DNA of 7,286 nucleotides from Succinatimonas sp. UBA6849 (GTDB lineage: Bacteria > Pseudomonadota > Gammaproteobacteria > Enterobacterales > Succinivibrionaceae), in NCBI GenBank assembly GCA_002449335.1, contig DKDL01000060.1, forward strand, positions 1 through 7,286, read 5' to 3'. How positions within the stretch are numbered: position 1 is the stretch's first letter; the number at the start of each line of letters is the position of its first letter. This document shows positions 6,811-7,286 of this stretch, piece by piece. The translations under genes and the position numbers were made by a program. The notes under the pieces were generated by a model, which saw only the letters and a list, made by a program, of their open reading frames with translations, made no database searches and was not told where the DNA came from.

Positions 6811-6833
6811 AATATTAGTGAGAGGAAGAGAAT

Positions 6834-7127
6834 ATGATTAACTTAAATACAAATGTTGCAAATGCAAACACAGTTGTTTCTACTAACAACACCACTAACA
6901 CTGTAGCTAACACTACTGTTAAGGGCAATGCACAGGTTAATACTGGTGCTTCATCAGTTGTAAATTTACAGACTGGAGCTCACAGTGCTGATTCAGCAAG
7001 TGCTGTTAAGATTGATGCAAGCAATGCAAAGAGCATGGTAGCTGATATCGCTGCAATGTTAGGCAAGAGTGGCAACTCTGTTCAGGCTAACCTAAACGGC
7101 TTTGATGCTGCTCGTCTTTTAGCATAA
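6834..7127 (+). CDS. Small Asn/Thr-rich protein of unknown function, last gene of the flgJKL unit
   Basis: I do not recognise this 97-residue protein. It is likely a real gene. An AGAGGAAG ribosome site (6821-6828) is well placed before the ATG, it starts 24 bases after flgL on the same strand, its codon use resembles flgK and flgL, and a terminator follows. The first 36 residues hold 11 Asn and many Thr, Val and Ala, with no charged residue before K30. The middle (about 38-60) is Ser/Ala/Val-rich. The C-terminal part (about 61-97) could form helices and ends FDAARLLA. There is no Cys, Trp or Tyr, and a single Phe (F90). The start MINLNTNVANANT faintly recalls the flagellin N-terminus. The uncharged N-terminus would suit a flagellar type III export signal. 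Position next to late flagellar genes and small size also bring FlgM (anti-sigma-28) to mind, but the C-terminal helix pattern does not convincingly match. It has no hydrophobic signal peptide or membrane segment. Confidence 0.75.
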   Translation: MINLNTNVANANTVVSTNNTTNTVANTTVKGNAQVNTGASSVVNLQTGAHSADSASAVKIDASNAKSMVADIAAMLGKSGNSVQANLNGFDAARLLA

Positions 7128-7160
7128 GCCTTACATATCAGCTTACTGTTCACTAAGGCT
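7127..7160 (+). other. Seven-base-arm inverted repeat at the 3' end of the 97-codon gene
   Basis: AGCCTTA (7127-7133) and TAAGGCT (7154-7160) are perfect inverted copies with a 20-base loop, beginning at the last base of the stop codon. It lacks a T-tract and precedes the true terminator by about 20 bases. It may simply stabilise the 3' end of the transcript. Partial alternative pairing of TTAGC (7119-7123) with GCTAA (7158-7162) is also possible. Confidence 0.3.
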
Positions 7161-7180
7161 AATATTAGTCAAAGAATTTA

Positions 7181-7226
7181 AAAATGCGTTATCGACTTTT
7201 TAAGTCGGTAGCGCATTTTGCTTTTT
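7181..7226. terminator. Rho-independent terminator, probably bidirectional
   Basis: AAAATGCGTTATCGACTT (7181-7198) pairs with AAGTCGGTAGCGCATTTT (7202-7219) as an 18-pair stem with two G-U pairs in the RNA and a three-base loop. T-rich sequence follows (TTTT within the arm, then TTTTT at 7222-7226). It ends the flgJKL-small gene transcript 54 bases after the last stop codon. On the minus strand the stem is followed by a T-rich run (TTTTTAAATTCTTT), so it can also serve a gene converging from the right. About 60 further bases to the window end show no supportable feature. Confidence 0.9.
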
Positions 7227-7286
7227 ATCTTTTTGATTGCTACCCCCAAAACATCCTAAAAAAATTTTATGGCAAAACAGTCAAAC

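Noticed and set aside
6834..7127. FlgM (anti-sigma-28 factor) as identity for the 97-residue protein
   Set aside because: Size and the C-terminal LL ending are suggestive, but the conserved FlgM helix pattern is not convincing and the Asn-rich N-terminus is atypical. Left as unknown.
7269..7286. ATG with six codons (MAKQSN) at the right edge as the start of a next gene
   Set aside because: Too short to judge and lacks a clear ribosome site; the minus-strand alternative of a converging gene end is equally possible.

Overview
The window comes from a low-GC, motile Gram-negative bacterium, most likely a gammaproteobacterium. The supports are a two-domain FlgJ (rod-binding domain plus glucosaminidase domain, the form typical of beta- and gammaproteobacteria), typical FlgK and FlgL, and a sigma-54-type promoter ahead of the flagellar genes. 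An anaerobic, AT-rich member of the Aeromonadales (Succinivibrionaceae-like) would fit, but that placement is inference.

Layout: positions 1-2091 are one uninterrupted reading frame on the minus strand. It runs off the left edge (697 codons visible) and looks like the N-terminal part of a large SNF2/DEAD-box-type helicase whose catalytic half lies outside the window. Positions 2092-2460 are a 369-base divergent intergenic region. It holds a candidate housekeeping promoter for the minus-strand gene, an excellent -24/-12 (sigma-54) promoter pointing toward flgJ, a perfect DnaA-box-like sequence within an inverted repeat, and a 14-bp tandem repeat in the presumed flgJ leader. The plus strand then carries flgJ (2461-3456), flgK (3533-5584), flgL (5598-6809) and an unrecognised 97-codon gene (6834-7127). 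A strong hairpin/T-tract terminator follows at 7181-7226.

The flagellar genes form a late-assembly unit. FlgJ caps the growing rod and locally cuts peptidoglycan. FlgK and FlgL are the two hook-filament junction proteins, which adapt the hook to the flagellin filament. The tight spacing (76, 13 and 24 bases) and the single strong terminator suggest one transcript from the sigma-54 promoter. A second candidate promoter at the flgL/small-gene junction may give the 97-residue protein its own expression. flgJKL stand apart from the rest of a flg cluster here, because the gene upstream is not flgI but a divergent helicase-like gene.

The best candidate for something undescribed is the 97-residue Asn/Thr-rich protein closing the operon. 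It has no charged residue before position 30 and may be a flagellar export substrate or a flagellar regulatory protein. No tRNA, rRNA, CRISPR array or insertion sequence was seen.
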